Below, piece by piece: positions 26,731 to 35,333 of a stretch of 64,000 nucleotides of DNA. How positions within the stretch are numbered: position 1 is the first letter of the stretch; each line of letters opens with the position of its first letter. Below the pieces are notes generated by a model. That model worked only from the letters and a program-made list of their open reading frames with translations, was not told the origin of the DNA and did not search any database. A program made the translations under genes and the position numbers. Source of the stretch: Aquibacillus sediminis (lineage in GTDB: Bacteria; Bacillota; Bacilli; Bacillales; Amphibacillaceae); contig NZ_SZNM01000016.1 of assembly GCF_005870085.1 (NCBI RefSeq), positions 1 through 64,000 on the forward strand, written 5' to 3'.

Positions 26731-28908
26731 TCATCTTGACCGAAAATCAAATGTTAAGGTTGCTTGGTTCGACCGCTTCCCTTGCTGCTTTGTTACTGGA
26801 TCATATGGAACAACATAAAAGTTTGTATCCGAAAATAGTTTAACACGATCTACAGAAAACTTGCCAACACCTTCTACTTCTCCAATTTTTCGATCACCAT
26901 TCTCAGTTACTTGATACACTTGATAAATAATGCGAGAATCTTCGGAAGCGGTCCATGTTAGCTCACCTTGAACCAGTGACACCCCACCTAGCTTCAATTG
27001 CGCTTGTAGGTCATTGATTTGTGGCAATCGAATCGGCTCGGGTAATTCCTTTACATCGCTTGGTCTTTCAAATTTATTAGCCAATGGCTGTTCCTTATTT
27101 AACTCGGACAAAATACTTTTCGTTAGCACTGTTGGAGCAACACTTCCTTTGGTTAAATAGTGGTCCTCATCAGAATGGTCATAACCCATCCATAAACTTG
27201 TGACATATTCTGGCGTTACCCCGACAAACCATGCATCTTTCACTTGTCCGTCCGCTTGAGGATGCTGAGTCGAACCCGTTTTTCCTGCTAAAGCTTGTTC
27301 AAACTCTCCCGCGCTTGCTGTGCCGCTGTCGACAACTGCCTCCAACATCCGCACCATATCCCAGGCAACTTGCGGAGAAAATACGTCCTGTTTTATAACA
27401 TCTGGTGCAGCAATCACTTCATCATCTTTATCATAAATTTTGTCAATCGTAGAAGATTCCATCCATTCTCCGCCATGAATAAACGTCCGATAGCCTTCAA
27501 CAAGTTGAACCGGTGTAACTCCTTGCTCGAGGCCACCTAATGCAATGGCTAATCCATTATCAGAAATTGGCATATTCATTTTCTCTAAATAAGATTTGCT
27601 CTCCTTCACACCAATTTGGTCTAACAACCAAACGGCCGGAACATTTTTCGATTGATTAATGGCGTCATACATCGTTACTTCACCGCTATAGCTTCCATCT
27701 ACATTCGAGACAGTATAACCGTCATAGCTATGTTTTTCATCAGATAGTAAGCTATAGGCATGATAATTGTCTGCATGCATCAGTGCCGGCCCATAAACAG
27801 CTAATGGCTTGAAGGTCGAGCCAGGTTGTCTGGGGATAAGAGCGCGATGAAGGTTACCTGCTTGATAATCGCGCCCACCAAGCACTGCTTCTATCTGTGC
27901 CTTTTCTTGATTCATCAACACAAACGATCCTTGTACATCTTCTGTAGAACCATAGAAATAGGAACCATCTTGAAAGTTTTCATATGCAATCCGTTGCGCT
28001 TCTTGATTAAGATGGACGACAATCGTATAGCCACCTCTACGAAGTTCTGATCGTGTTAATTGAAACTTTTCCTCTGCTTCTCGTATTACTAGATCAATAT
28101 AATCATCATTCCATGGATGATTACTAGATTGGGGCTGGTTAATTCCTAACGTTTTGCCTTGCATGGCAAGCATTTCCTCTGTTTCAATCATATCTAAACG
28201 TTCCATTTGTTGTAAGACTACATCCCGTCTTTGCTTGGCTTTTTCAGGGTTATTTAACGGGGAATACGTATTTGGTGCCTTTGATAATGCTGCCAACATC
28301 GCACCTTCAATTACGGTTAGTTCTTCAACAGGTTTATTAAAATAAAACTGTGCTGCAGCCCCTACCCCATAAACACCATGGGCAAAATAAATTTCATTTA
28401 AATATAATTCCAATATGTTATTTTTACTAAAATTTCGTTCTAAATAAATCGATGCCATGACTTCCTTCGTCTTACGCATCCATGTCTTATCATTGTGTAA
28501 AAATAGATTTTTTGCTAATTGCTGGGTAATCGTACTTCCACCTTCGACCTTTTGTCTAGCAATAATATCACGATACACTGCTCGCATGACCGAAGTAAAA
28601 TCAACTCCAGCATGACTAAAGAAACGTTGATCCTCTATCGCCACAAAGGCATCTTCCACATGGTCAGGTATCTGTTCAATCGAGACAAGTTTTCGATTTT
28701 CTTCATAAAGTTCTGTTATCGTCGTACCGTCTTTGGTTACAATGGTGGTAGTTGCCGGTAAAATTAAATCTTTTTCATCAACAACAAACCGACCACCAAA
28801 TAATATAATTAAATATCCGACTATTCCTAATAAGATCGTTATACTAACGACAATAATGGGCCATTTTAAACGTACCGTCCAACTAGGGATTTGATTGCGT
28901 ATGTTCAT
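26731..28908 (-). CDS. pbpF: class A penicillin-binding protein (PbpF-like)
   Basis: 725 residues. A short cytoplasmic tail and a transmembrane helix (about 17-38) precede a GT51 glycosyltransferase domain with the catalytic EDQRFF (92-97), GGSTITQQLAKNL, and NEIYFAHGVYGVGAAA. The transpeptidase domain has SxxK STFK (364-367), SKN (420-422) and KTGST near residue 545. A fibronectin-like C terminus follows. It polymerises and cross-links peptidoglycan outside the membrane. B. subtilis pbpF also lies upstream of hemEH, which supports the symbol; PbpF is linked to spore germ-wall synthesis there. Confidence 0.93.
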   Translation of the reverse strand: MNIRNQIPSWTVRLKWPIIVVSITILLGIVGYLIILFGGRFVVDEKDLILPATTTIVTKDGTTITELYEENRKLVSIEQIPDHVEDAFVAIEDQRFFSHAGVDFTSVMRAVYRDIIARQKVEGGSTITQQLAKNLFLHNDKTWMRKTKEVMASIYLERNFSKNNILELYLNEIYFAHGVYGVGAAAQFYFNKPVEELTVIEGAMLAALSKAPNTYSPLNNPEKAKQRRDVVLQQMERLDMIETEEMLAMQGKTLGINQPQSSNHPWNDDYIDLVIREAEEKFQLTRSELRRGGYTIVVHLNQEAQRIAYENFQDGSYFYGSTEDVQGSFVLMNQEKAQIEAVLGGRDYQAGNLHRALIPRQPGSTFKPLAVYGPALMHADNYHAYSLLSDEKHSYDGYTVSNVDGSYSGEVTMYDAINQSKNVPAVWLLDQIGVKESKSYLEKMNMPISDNGLAIALGGLEQGVTPVQLVEGYRTFIHGGEWMESSTIDKIYDKDDEVIAAPDVIKQDVFSPQVAWDMVRMLEAVVDSGTASAGEFEQALAGKTGSTQHPQADGQVKDAWFVGVTPEYVTSLWMGYDHSDEDHYLTKGSVAPTVLTKSILSELNKEQPLANKFERPSDVKELPEPIRLPQINDLQAQLKLGGVSLVQGELTWTASEDSRIIYQVYQVTENGDRKIGEVEGVGKFSVDRVKLFSDTNFYVVPYDPVTKQQGKRSNQATLTFDFRSR

Positions 28909-29133
28909 GGTGTATCACCTCTATATGATCTACATGATTAAAAGTTTTTGTGTTATAGCCACGTAAAGCTAAGACACTTCTGATTTTGCTAAAACACAAT
29001 ATTATAATTATACGATAGTTTACTAGCAACATAAAGAAAGTAACGAAACTGTAATAGAATGTTTGCTGTTCTCATTGTTTTGTGCTATGGATAGTGTAAG
29101 ACAATTTAAGATTAGGTGGAAGGATGGATAAAA

Positions 29134-29643
29134 ATGAACGCTTATATGACAAGTGGCACACTAGATTTCTTAACAAAAATCTGCGAAAAACACCCTCGTC
29201 TTTCTTTTTATTTCATGCATGATCAAGACACCACCCATGCCTACTATGAAGATACGGTGAAAACCGTTTTTGCTACAGCAAGAGAATTTGAAATTATCGT
29301 AGCAACTGGTAAATTACAAGAGGATGGTTTCGTTGTGATGAATAACATTCCTGTTACCGATGAAGGAAAACCTATTTTTGAAAGCCAATTCAAACAACGA
29401 GCAGGTATGATCAACGATACACCAGGCTTTTATGCACTCCGGGTATTGCGACCATTTCACGGAAACACCTATATCGTGATGGTGCAATGGGATAATCAAG
29501 AAAGCTATGAAAAATGGAAGAATTCGGAAGCATTTGCTAAATCACATAAGAAGCCTAAAGACGCCAAGGCAAAACCACCTTATGCCGCCGGCCCTTCCTA
29601 TGTGACTACTTATCAGATGGTTGATTTTGAAGAAGAAGAATAA
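29134..29643 (+). CDS. hmoB: heme-degrading monooxygenase HmoB
   Basis: 169 residues from the ATG at 29134, which follows GGTGGAAGGAT; B. subtilis HmoB has 166. The N-terminal half is variable. The C-terminal half is an ABM ferredoxin-like domain with ALRVLRPFHGNTYIVMVQWDN and EAFAKSHKK, whose His is the likely heme ligand. It breaks down heme to release iron. It is divergent from pbpF, as yhgC/hmoB is in B. subtilis, which places heme breakdown beside heme synthesis. Confidence 0.92.
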   Translation: MNAYMTSGTLDFLTKICEKHPRLSFYFMHDQDTTHAYYEDTVKTVFATAREFEIIVATGKLQEDGFVVMNNIPVTDEGKPIFESQFKQRAGMINDTPGFYALRVLRPFHGNTYIVMVQWDNQESYEKWKNSEAFAKSHKKPKDAKAKPPYAAGPSYVTTYQMVDFEEEE

Positions 29644-29670
29644 GCTGAACTATCCCAATAATTATAAGAG

Positions 29671-29716
29671 CATAGAAAAACACTCAGAATAAGATGTCTC
29701 TGAGCGTTTTTCTATG
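29671..29716 (+). terminator. terminator of hmoB
   Basis: Stem arms CATAGAAAAAC.CTCAGA and TCTGAG.GTTTTTCTATG around a 10-nt loop, about 30 nt after the hmoB stop. The T-rich arm suits both strands. Confidence 0.85.
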
Positions 29717-29745
29717 TTAAAGTTCGTTCAATTAAACCAAAAACG

Positions 29746-30093
29746 TTACCCCAAAGACATTCTTTCTATTTTACATATCCATTTATAGTACTTTAAAACA
29801 ATAAATAGTAGAAATGGATAACAAATTGCTGAATACCCTATTTTCCACCATCCATAATTGAAATATCCCCAAGGCTCTGGTAGTAACGTAATGCCTTCAT
29901 ATAGTAGGATTAAAATAGTCCAATAAAAAACATACAATAAACGTTTTGATAATGAAGCATAAAGTGGATACCAATTTAAAAATAGTATATTTACTGGTGG
30001 AATTAAGACAGTAACTGCAGGAAGTGTTAACCAATCAGCTTCCTTATAGAAATACCAATAACCTTGGTATTTTAAGTCAAGATAAAACTTTGC
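29746..30093 (-). pseudogene. 5'-truncated CBO0543-like membrane protein gene
   Basis: The reading frame is open for 115 codons upstream of the stop at 29746, from just after an in-frame TAA at 30096-30094. Its first part has no start codon with a ribosome-binding site. The translation (YQGYWYF..DWLTL, LPPVNILFLNWYP-like, then EGITLLPEPWGYFNYGWW and YPFLLFIVLKYYKWICK) has the membrane pattern of CBO0543-type proteins and seems to lack the N terminus. An internal Met gives only 63 residues. I read it as a remnant. The family label comes from memory of the WGYF.YGWWK pattern. Confidence 0.55.
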
Positions 30094-30255
30094 TTAACAT
30101 TACCTTGTCAAAACGAGTGTTATTATTGTTGCAAGTTTTCTAACTTATTTACTATAGAGCTGTTAAAGCAAAATAATAAGCAGTCCACTCTATATGGACT
30201 GCTTATTTTTTGCTTTTATTATTTTATAAGCTTTTACCAAACTTGAAAAGTGATC

Positions 30256-30744
30256 CTACTCCTCTAGTACATTATCTTCAAAAAAAGCTTCAAACTCAGC
30301 TTGTCTTTCTAAGTCAGCACCTATTCCACCACGAATTCTTGCTGCTTCTTGTCCATCTTCAAAATGAACAATCGTTGGGGTTGCTTCAATTTGATACGTA
30401 TTCCAAGCATCTTCAAATTCTAATACATTTAATTTTTTCAACTCAACCCCTAAATCGTCCGTCATTGGTACCACTTCAGGTGTCGTTTGTTGACAGTGTG
30501 GACATGTAGGATCATAAAAATAAACAGTTATCGCTTCTCCACTTGCAATTTTTTCATCGAGCTCATCAGGTAAAATTTGATTTTGATAATTCGGATCATC
30601 CAACTGGTCAATCGTAGCAGAATGTAAGGAATCTTTTCCATATGGATTTCCCTCAGATTGTTGCTGGTTTTGATAGTTGACAACAAAGCCAAGCGCCCCA
30701 AACAGTACGATCAATATAACTGCAAAAATAATCATTTTTTTCAC
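30256..30744 (-). CDS. membrane-anchored thioredoxin-like thiol-disulfide oxidoreductase
   Basis: 162 residues from the GTG at 30744, which overlaps the bdbC stop (GTGA) and has AAAGGAG 9 nt upstream; a longer frame into bdbC is not the gene. An N-terminal transmembrane or signal anchor (residues 4-22) is followed by a thioredoxin fold with CPHC (81-84) and the cis-Pro region EATPTIVHF. It acts outside the membrane, making or shuffling disulfides, with BdbC reoxidising it. It fills the BdbD or BdbA role, but its short length resembles thioredoxin more than DsbA-type BdbD, so I give no symbol. Confidence 0.87.
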   Translation of the reverse strand: MKKMIIFAVILIVLFGALGFVVNYQNQQQSEGNPYGKDSLHSATIDQLDDPNYQNQILPDELDEKIASGEAITVYFYDPTCPHCQQTTPEVVPMTDDLGVELKKLNVLEFEDAWNTYQIEATPTIVHFEDGQEAARIRGGIGADLERQAEFEAFFEDNVLEE

Positions 30745-31172
30745 TTCATTCGTCTCCTTTGCTGGAAAAGTAGTAACATATGCAATGTAAATATAATAAT
30801 AAATGCCGTTAACGCCATCAATGGTATCGTAATGAAACCAAAGTAGTTCACATATTCTGTCGTACATGGTACAAGCCCACACGAATCGCCTGCGTTAGGA
30901 AATAGGTTTGTTTTCTGAATGAGATAGTGATATAAAGATACAAACACACCAATTCCACTCAGTATTAGACCTGGAAGAGACATATTCCAATCCTTTTTAA
31001 CAAGGGAGACCCCATAAATAATCACTAACGGATACATGAGAATACGCTGATACCAACATAATTCACATGGAGTAAATCTCATCACCTCAGAAAAAAATAA
31101 GCTACCGAGCGTAGCAACAACACTTTGAGCCCAAATGACAAACATGATTTGTTCTTTCGTTTGTTTTGACAT
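30741..31172 (-). CDS. bdbC: disulfide bond formation protein (DsbB family)
   Basis: 143 residues with four transmembrane helices. The first catalytic pair is CELC (Cys36/Cys39) in FTPCELCWYQRI; the second pair is Cys98 and Cys103 in DSCGLVPC. It passes electrons from the extracytoplasmic thioredoxin partner to quinones. The stop overlaps the partner's GTG by 4 bp, so the two form a redox pair. B. subtilis BdbC (138 residues) with BdbD is needed for ComGC pilin folding and thus competence, which may link this pair to ComK. Confidence 0.93.
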   Translation of the reverse strand: MSKQTKEQIMFVIWAQSVVATLGSLFFSEVMRFTPCELCWYQRILMYPLVIIYGVSLVKKDWNMSLPGLILSGIGVFVSLYHYLIQKTNLFPNAGDSCGLVPCTTEYVNYFGFITIPLMALTAFIIIFTLHMLLLFQQRRRMK

Positions 31173-31259
31173 ACAGCATACCTCTCTATTGTTCTTTAGC
31201 CTATACTTTGTTTAACACAAAATGAACTACTAGTCTAGTATTTAATATTAACCTTTTGT

Positions 31260-31713
31260 GCATAGTTGCTGTATTATACGACATAACTGCATATGTCTTC
31301 TATCCATCCTTAATAAGATGAGAGGTGATCGGCGCTGCGGAAATACACCTACGCTTAATTATAGTACTCTGAAGTTTTTTAATACTTGGCATGTTATAAC
31401 ACAACATTGCAGTAAATTCTTATTTTTTATTTGAAAAGTATTACATCTACCACTAATCAGAAAACTTATATCAGCGAAGGCAGAATACGGAGACTATGGG
31501 AACAGCACGAGCTGAAGATCCACTTGGTAAAGGAACGTAGGCTAAGATCTTCACGTCCTGTGACAACGCCTGCGTGACCAACATCCTGTTGGCCCGAGGC
31601 CGTGCCCATGGAAAGCGTAGTATTCTGCCGTAGCGATGGGATATCACTTATTTAAATCAGAATAGTTGAGAGTACAATCACGAAGGTTATGTCGTATAAT
31701 ATAGCTTCTACGC
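31260..31713 (+). repeat. MITE-like fold-back element, copy B
   Basis: A 454-bp non-coding element with terminal inverted repeats sharing GCTRTATTATRYGACATAA with copies A and C. The first internal module is almost deleted (only GCTGCGGAAATACAC and a short rest remain). The AT-rich spacer and the second module (GGCAGAATACGGAGACTATG ... CATGGAAAGCGTAGTATTCTGCC, here split by 120 nt) are intact. It lies between bdbC and yhaA, a natural internal-deletion derivative of the family. Confidence 0.8.
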
Positions 31714-31803
31714 AACAACATTTCTTTTAAAAAGGCTTTTTATCAAGAGTGTAACTGATCGATATGATATACTGGTGAAAACAAATTTGGGAGAGGATTT
31801 CAT

Positions 31804-32982
31804 TTGTGGACTGATTTAATCAACTTTATTGATCACCATTATGAGGAAATGGTTGACTTACGCAGATACTTACATCAACACCCAGAACTATCCTTTCAAG
31901 AGGAACACACAGCTAGATTAATTGCCGATACATATGAACAACTAGGAATACCTTACCAATCAAAAGTAGGAGGTAATGGTGTTGTTGCAACATTACAAGG
32001 AGGAAAACCCGGTAAAAAGATTGCCTTGAGAGCAGACTTCGACGCACTGCCAATTCAAGATGAAAAAGAGGTTCCATATAAATCAAAAGTAGATGGGGTG
32101 ATGCATGCCTGTGCTCATGACGGCCATACAACAACCTTATTAACCGTTGCTAAAGCAATGAAACAATTCCAAGAACAGATTCCTGGAACAGTGGTCTTTG
32201 TTCATCAACATGCGGAAGAGTTAACTCCAGGTGGAGCAAAATCAATTGTAGAATCGGGTGTGCTAGACGATGTTGATGCGGTTTTTGGGACACATTTATG
32301 GACAAGTACGCCATACGGTCACGTCCAAACTGCACCAAAGGAATTTATGGCAGGAGCTGATCAGTTCTCCCTTACGATTAAAGGGAAAGGTGGACACGGC
32401 GCAATGCCGCATCAAACGAAGGATGCGATTGCCATTGGATCACAGCTAGTAGCTAACTTACAACAAATTGTTAGTCGTAGAGTGGATCCGCTTGGTACAG
32501 CGGTCATTACCATTGGCACATTTCATGCAGGATCGACCTTTAATATTATTGCTGATACCGCAACGATTACTGGAACCGTCCGTACCTTTGAACCAGCGCT
32601 TCAAGATTTTATCATTGGTGAGATGGAAAAAATTATTAAAGGAACATGTATCTCCTATGGTGCGGACTATGATTTTAACTACGTTAAAGGCTATCCGCCA
32701 GTGGTGAATCACCCTGATGAAGCCGCTCTTGTCCTGCAAGCAGCAAACCAAGTGGAAGATGTGGAGCGTGTTGAAGAAGTTGTACCAAGTATGACTGGGG
32801 AAGATTTCTCTTACTACTTACTTAAAAAACCTGGTGCTTTCTTCTTCACTGGTGCACAGAAACAAACAGATAATTACCCGCACCATCACCCTAAATTTGA
32901 TATTGATGAACGGGCAATGGCTGTTGCTGCTAAAACATTTATTACAATCGTTAAAGAATACAACAATGAAACAAGTTGTTAA
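31804..32982 (+). CDS. yhaA: M20 family amidohydrolase, YhaA-like
   Basis: 392 residues with a TTG start 7 nt after GGGAGAGG. M20D/peptidase-dimer architecture: N-terminal HQHPELSFQE, ALRADFDALPIQ (metal-binding Asp), MHACAHDGHTT, QHAEE (catalytic Glu region), a dimerisation domain from about 175 to 290, and PSMTGEDFSYY. The likely reaction is hydrolysis of N-acyl or N-acetyl amino acids. B. subtilis yhaA lies next to ecsC; here a 3-kb insertion separates them. Confidence 0.9.
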   Translation: MWTDLINFIDHHYEEMVDLRRYLHQHPELSFQEEHTARLIADTYEQLGIPYQSKVGGNGVVATLQGGKPGKKIALRADFDALPIQDEKEVPYKSKVDGVMHACAHDGHTTTLLTVAKAMKQFQEQIPGTVVFVHQHAEELTPGGAKSIVESGVLDDVDAVFGTHLWTSTPYGHVQTAPKEFMAGADQFSLTIKGKGGHGAMPHQTKDAIAIGSQLVANLQQIVSRRVDPLGTAVITIGTFHAGSTFNIIADTATITGTVRTFEPALQDFIIGEMEKIIKGTCISYGADYDFNYVKGYPPVVNHPDEAALVLQAANQVEDVERVEEVVPSMTGEDFSYYLLKKPGAFFFTGAQKQTDNYPHHHPKFDIDERAMAVAAKTFITIVKEYNNETSC

Positions 32983-33024
32983 GATTTAACGAAACGAAAC
33001 GATACGAACGTACAGTGAAACTAT

Positions 33025-33058
33025 AATCAGTGGGGTTTTTGCTCATTCTCCACTGATT
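33025..33058 (+). terminator. probable terminator of yhaA
   Basis: Arms AATCAGTGG and CCACTGATT with a 16-nt loop, followed by GTTTG, about 40 nt after yhaA. The T tract is short. Confidence 0.45.
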
Positions 33059-33258
33059 GTTTGCTGAACTAATCGTGTGAAAAAATATTACTCCTGCCTA
33101 ATCATCTCGGTATGATTTCATGCTTTAAAATGGGAGCCTTACAGATAGTTTATCGGGATCAAATATACATCATTTCGTTCAAGCAATTTAACTGGAATCT
33201 GTCAAAGTCCCTCTTACGTTTTATAGTTTATGCTACAAGTTACACAAACACTTCTTTT

Positions 33259-34446
33259 TCACTGCATATTATTCATTATTTCTTGGTTCATATTAATAGG
33301 AGCTTCACTGATTTTCCTACTTTTTTTCGGACCTATAAGAGTAGCCGTTATACCAACTATTCCGTAAAGGATGAATGTGGCAGCATATCCCCAAGTACTA
33401 ATAAACATTCCAGCTAGCGATGCGCCTATCACTTGCCCCATTGCCAAAAGCAAAAATGGAATACCTATACCTAATGATGCATTCGTAATAAAGACACGAA
33501 TTCCCCACACAAGCAGCACTCCGGTCAAAAATATATAAGAACTACCGAACAGCCCAGCCGATACGTAAGACAAGAACCAACTTCCAGATGTAATAGAAAG
33601 AATAATGGATGCTGAGGCAATTGACAAACTTCCTAATTTATAAGTAAAAGATAGCCCCCACCTGTCAATTAAAGAGCCAGAAAAGCCTCCTAACACACCA
33701 AAGAGCCCAATGACAACCCAAAATCCAGAAAGTTGCCACTCACTATAATTACCGACTACTTCAATAAAGGATCTAGAAAATGTCCAAAAAGGAGCTGTGG
33801 AGATACCTAAAATTAGTGATGCCAAAATTAGTGGGACCGACCCTTTTATACCTCTTATTGAAAGATTCCCTTTATCAAATTGCACGTTGGAATTCATCCC
33901 ATCTCTTGGAATTGCTCGAAAATTCCACACCAATACCAAAAATGTCAAGACAGCATAAATCAAATAGGTCATTCTCCAATCACTTGTTAAAAAATGTGCT
34001 CCAACACCAGACAAGACGATACCAAAACTTGTTCCAGAATTAATCCATGTATTTGCCTTCCCTTGTTTCGTTTCTTTTATCCAAAGGGCTATCGCTGCGC
34101 CATAAGGCGGAGATACCAATCCCGTGCTCCCACCAGCCAATAACACTCCTAACGCAAGTATCCACACATTTGGAGTACTACTCATTAACAGCAAGCCAAC
34201 AGAAGCTGACAATCCGGCTAGGAGGATCATACTTCTTGGTCCTTCTTTAGTAGTGATTACAGTGGATACAATGATCGTGATGCAATAAGCTAAATAAAAT
34301 AATGAAGAAATCATCCCTGAAACCGTCTCGGACATTTGAAGTGATTGATTGATGTCAGGAAGAAGCAAGCCAAAACTAAACCTCGCCAATCCATAAGTAA
34401 CAGCAATTAGACTAACCCCTGGCAAAACTATTTTAGAAAATTTCAT
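33259..34446 (-). CDS. MFS transporter (YbfB/YjiJ-like)
   Basis: 395 residues with about twelve transmembrane segments. The start GLARFSFGLLLPDI and the GGSTGLVSPPYGAAIA block match the YbfB/YjiJ-like MFS branch; the substrate is unknown. The ATG follows GGAGGG. It lies 63 nt downstream of the TetR gene on the same strand. A 16-bp palindrome shared with two other sites sits in the gap, so TetR control is likely. It belongs to an insertion between yhaA and ecsC. Confidence 0.87.
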   Translation of the reverse strand: MKFSKIVLPGVSLIAVTYGLARFSFGLLLPDINQSLQMSETVSGMISSLFYLAYCITIIVSTVITTKEGPRSMILLAGLSASVGLLLMSSTPNVWILALGVLLAGGSTGLVSPPYGAAIALWIKETKQGKANTWINSGTSFGIVLSGVGAHFLTSDWRMTYLIYAVLTFLVLVWNFRAIPRDGMNSNVQFDKGNLSIRGIKGSVPLILASLILGISTAPFWTFSRSFIEVVGNYSEWQLSGFWVVIGLFGVLGGFSGSLIDRWGLSFTYKLGSLSIASASIILSITSGSWFLSYVSAGLFGSSYIFLTGVLLVWGIRVFITNASLGIGIPFLLLAMGQVIGASLAGMFISTWGYAATFILYGIVGITATLIGPKKSRKISEAPINMNQEIMNNMQ

Positions 34447-34475
34447 GATTTTTTCCCTCCTGACCGTTAAATTAT

Positions 34476-34493
34476 ATAGAACGACCTTTCTAT
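34476..34493. promoter_or_regulatory. candidate TetR operator O1 (upstream of MFS gene)
   Basis: Inverted repeat ATAGAACGACCTTTCTAT between the TetR and MFS genes. Its core TAGAACGACCTTTCTA matches in length and arms two other sites at 35090 and 35274. All three lie in gaps of the TetR-MFS-binding-protein cassette. Confidence 0.65.
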
Positions 34494-34509
34494 TTTATCT
34501 GTAAAAAAA

Positions 34510-35064
34510 TTACGATGTATGTTGGACAATTGTCCGCGCCATCGCAATAGAGTATTCCGTTGCCTTCTCTGCACCGATCAATGTCGTCATGGAAGTAGTT
34601 CCTTCCAGCAACAATGTAAATTGATTAGCCAAGTTTAATTCGTTATCTTTCCCTTTCCTTTGAGCTAATAATTGAAAATAGGTAAGCAATTTAGCTTTAT
34701 GTCCTCTAGCAATGTTTTCAATTTCATTATCCGTACCTGCATAATCTTCAATCGCTCTTAAAAACATATCGCCTTTGTAAGATTGTTCTTTTAACCAACG
34801 GCCATGAGCTTCGACAGCAAGGATGAAAGGGGAATCTGAATCCATTTCTACATGGGAATCCAAATAGGACCAATAGCGTTCTTCCCGCTGCTTCAGCACC
34901 TCTTCGACCAAATTATCTTTGGAAGAAAAATGATTATAAAGCGTCATTGTTGCTACATTTGCTTCACTGATAATTTGCTTCAATCCAACCCCACGAAATC
35001 CATGCTCATAAAACAACTGTTCCGCTACTTCTAGTAATGTATCTTTTTTCTTAGAACGACTCAT
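34510..35064 (-). CDS. TetR/AcrR family transcriptional regulator
   Basis: 184 residues. The N-terminal HTH is typical: LLEVAEQLFYEHGFRGVGLKQIISEANVATMTLYNHFSSKDNLVEEVL. The C-terminal ligand domain is variable. The ATG follows AAGGAGAAG. Three matching palindromes (34476, 35090, 35274) flank this gene, its MFS neighbour and the divergent binding-protein gene. It probably represses all three until a ligand, perhaps the transported solute, binds. The ligand is unknown. Confidence 0.92.
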   Translation of the reverse strand: MSRSKKKDTLLEVAEQLFYEHGFRGVGLKQIISEANVATMTLYNHFSSKDNLVEEVLKQREERYWSYLDSHVEMDSDSPFILAVEAHGRWLKEQSYKGDMFLRAIEDYAGTDNEIENIARGHKAKLLTYFQLLAQRKGKDNELNLANQFTLLLEGTTSMTTLIGAEKATEYSIAMARTIVQHTS

Positions 35065-35089
35065 ATAAAATTACTTCTCCTTAATTATA

Positions 35090-35105
35090 TAGAACACTCT
35101 TTATA
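35090..35105. promoter_or_regulatory. candidate TetR operator O2 (upstream of tetR)
   Basis: TAGAACACTCTTTATA, 26 nt upstream of the TetR start, with the same 16-bp length and TAGAAC left arm as O1 and O3. Its right arm deviates at one base. The position fits autorepression. Confidence 0.6.
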
Positions 35106-35273
35106 TCTATTTTCAGAGTATCAATTTAGTGCTTCTGCTGTCAACTTGAAATTGAAAGAAGAACAATTGTTTCACTCGTGGATTGAAACTGGTAGGCTTA
35201 TTGTCAGTTTCATGCGTGGTACAAGGTTAAATATCCTTCACAGTTGATTATTAAATAATTCTATGATAAAAAT

Positions 35274-35289
35274 TAGAATGAACGTTCTA
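35274..35289. promoter_or_regulatory. candidate TetR operator O3 (upstream of the binding-protein gene)
   Basis: TAGAATGAACGTTCTA; its reverse complement is TAGAACGTTCATTCTA, matching O1 and O2. It lies 45 nt upstream of the start of the OpuAC-like gene, in the divergent gap with tetR. Confidence 0.62.
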
Positions 35290-35333
35290 TACAAAAAGTG
35301 AAAGAAATTATTATTCTAAAGGAGTGCATAAGG

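Noticed and set aside
29746-29937. 63-residue gene as annotated from the internal Met
   Set aside because: The frame is open upstream and family-like sequence continues there, so the short version is better read as part of a truncated gene.
30744-30882. N-terminal extension of the thioredoxin-like protein
   Set aside because: It overlaps bdbC in another frame; the GTG at 30744 has its own ribosome-binding site.
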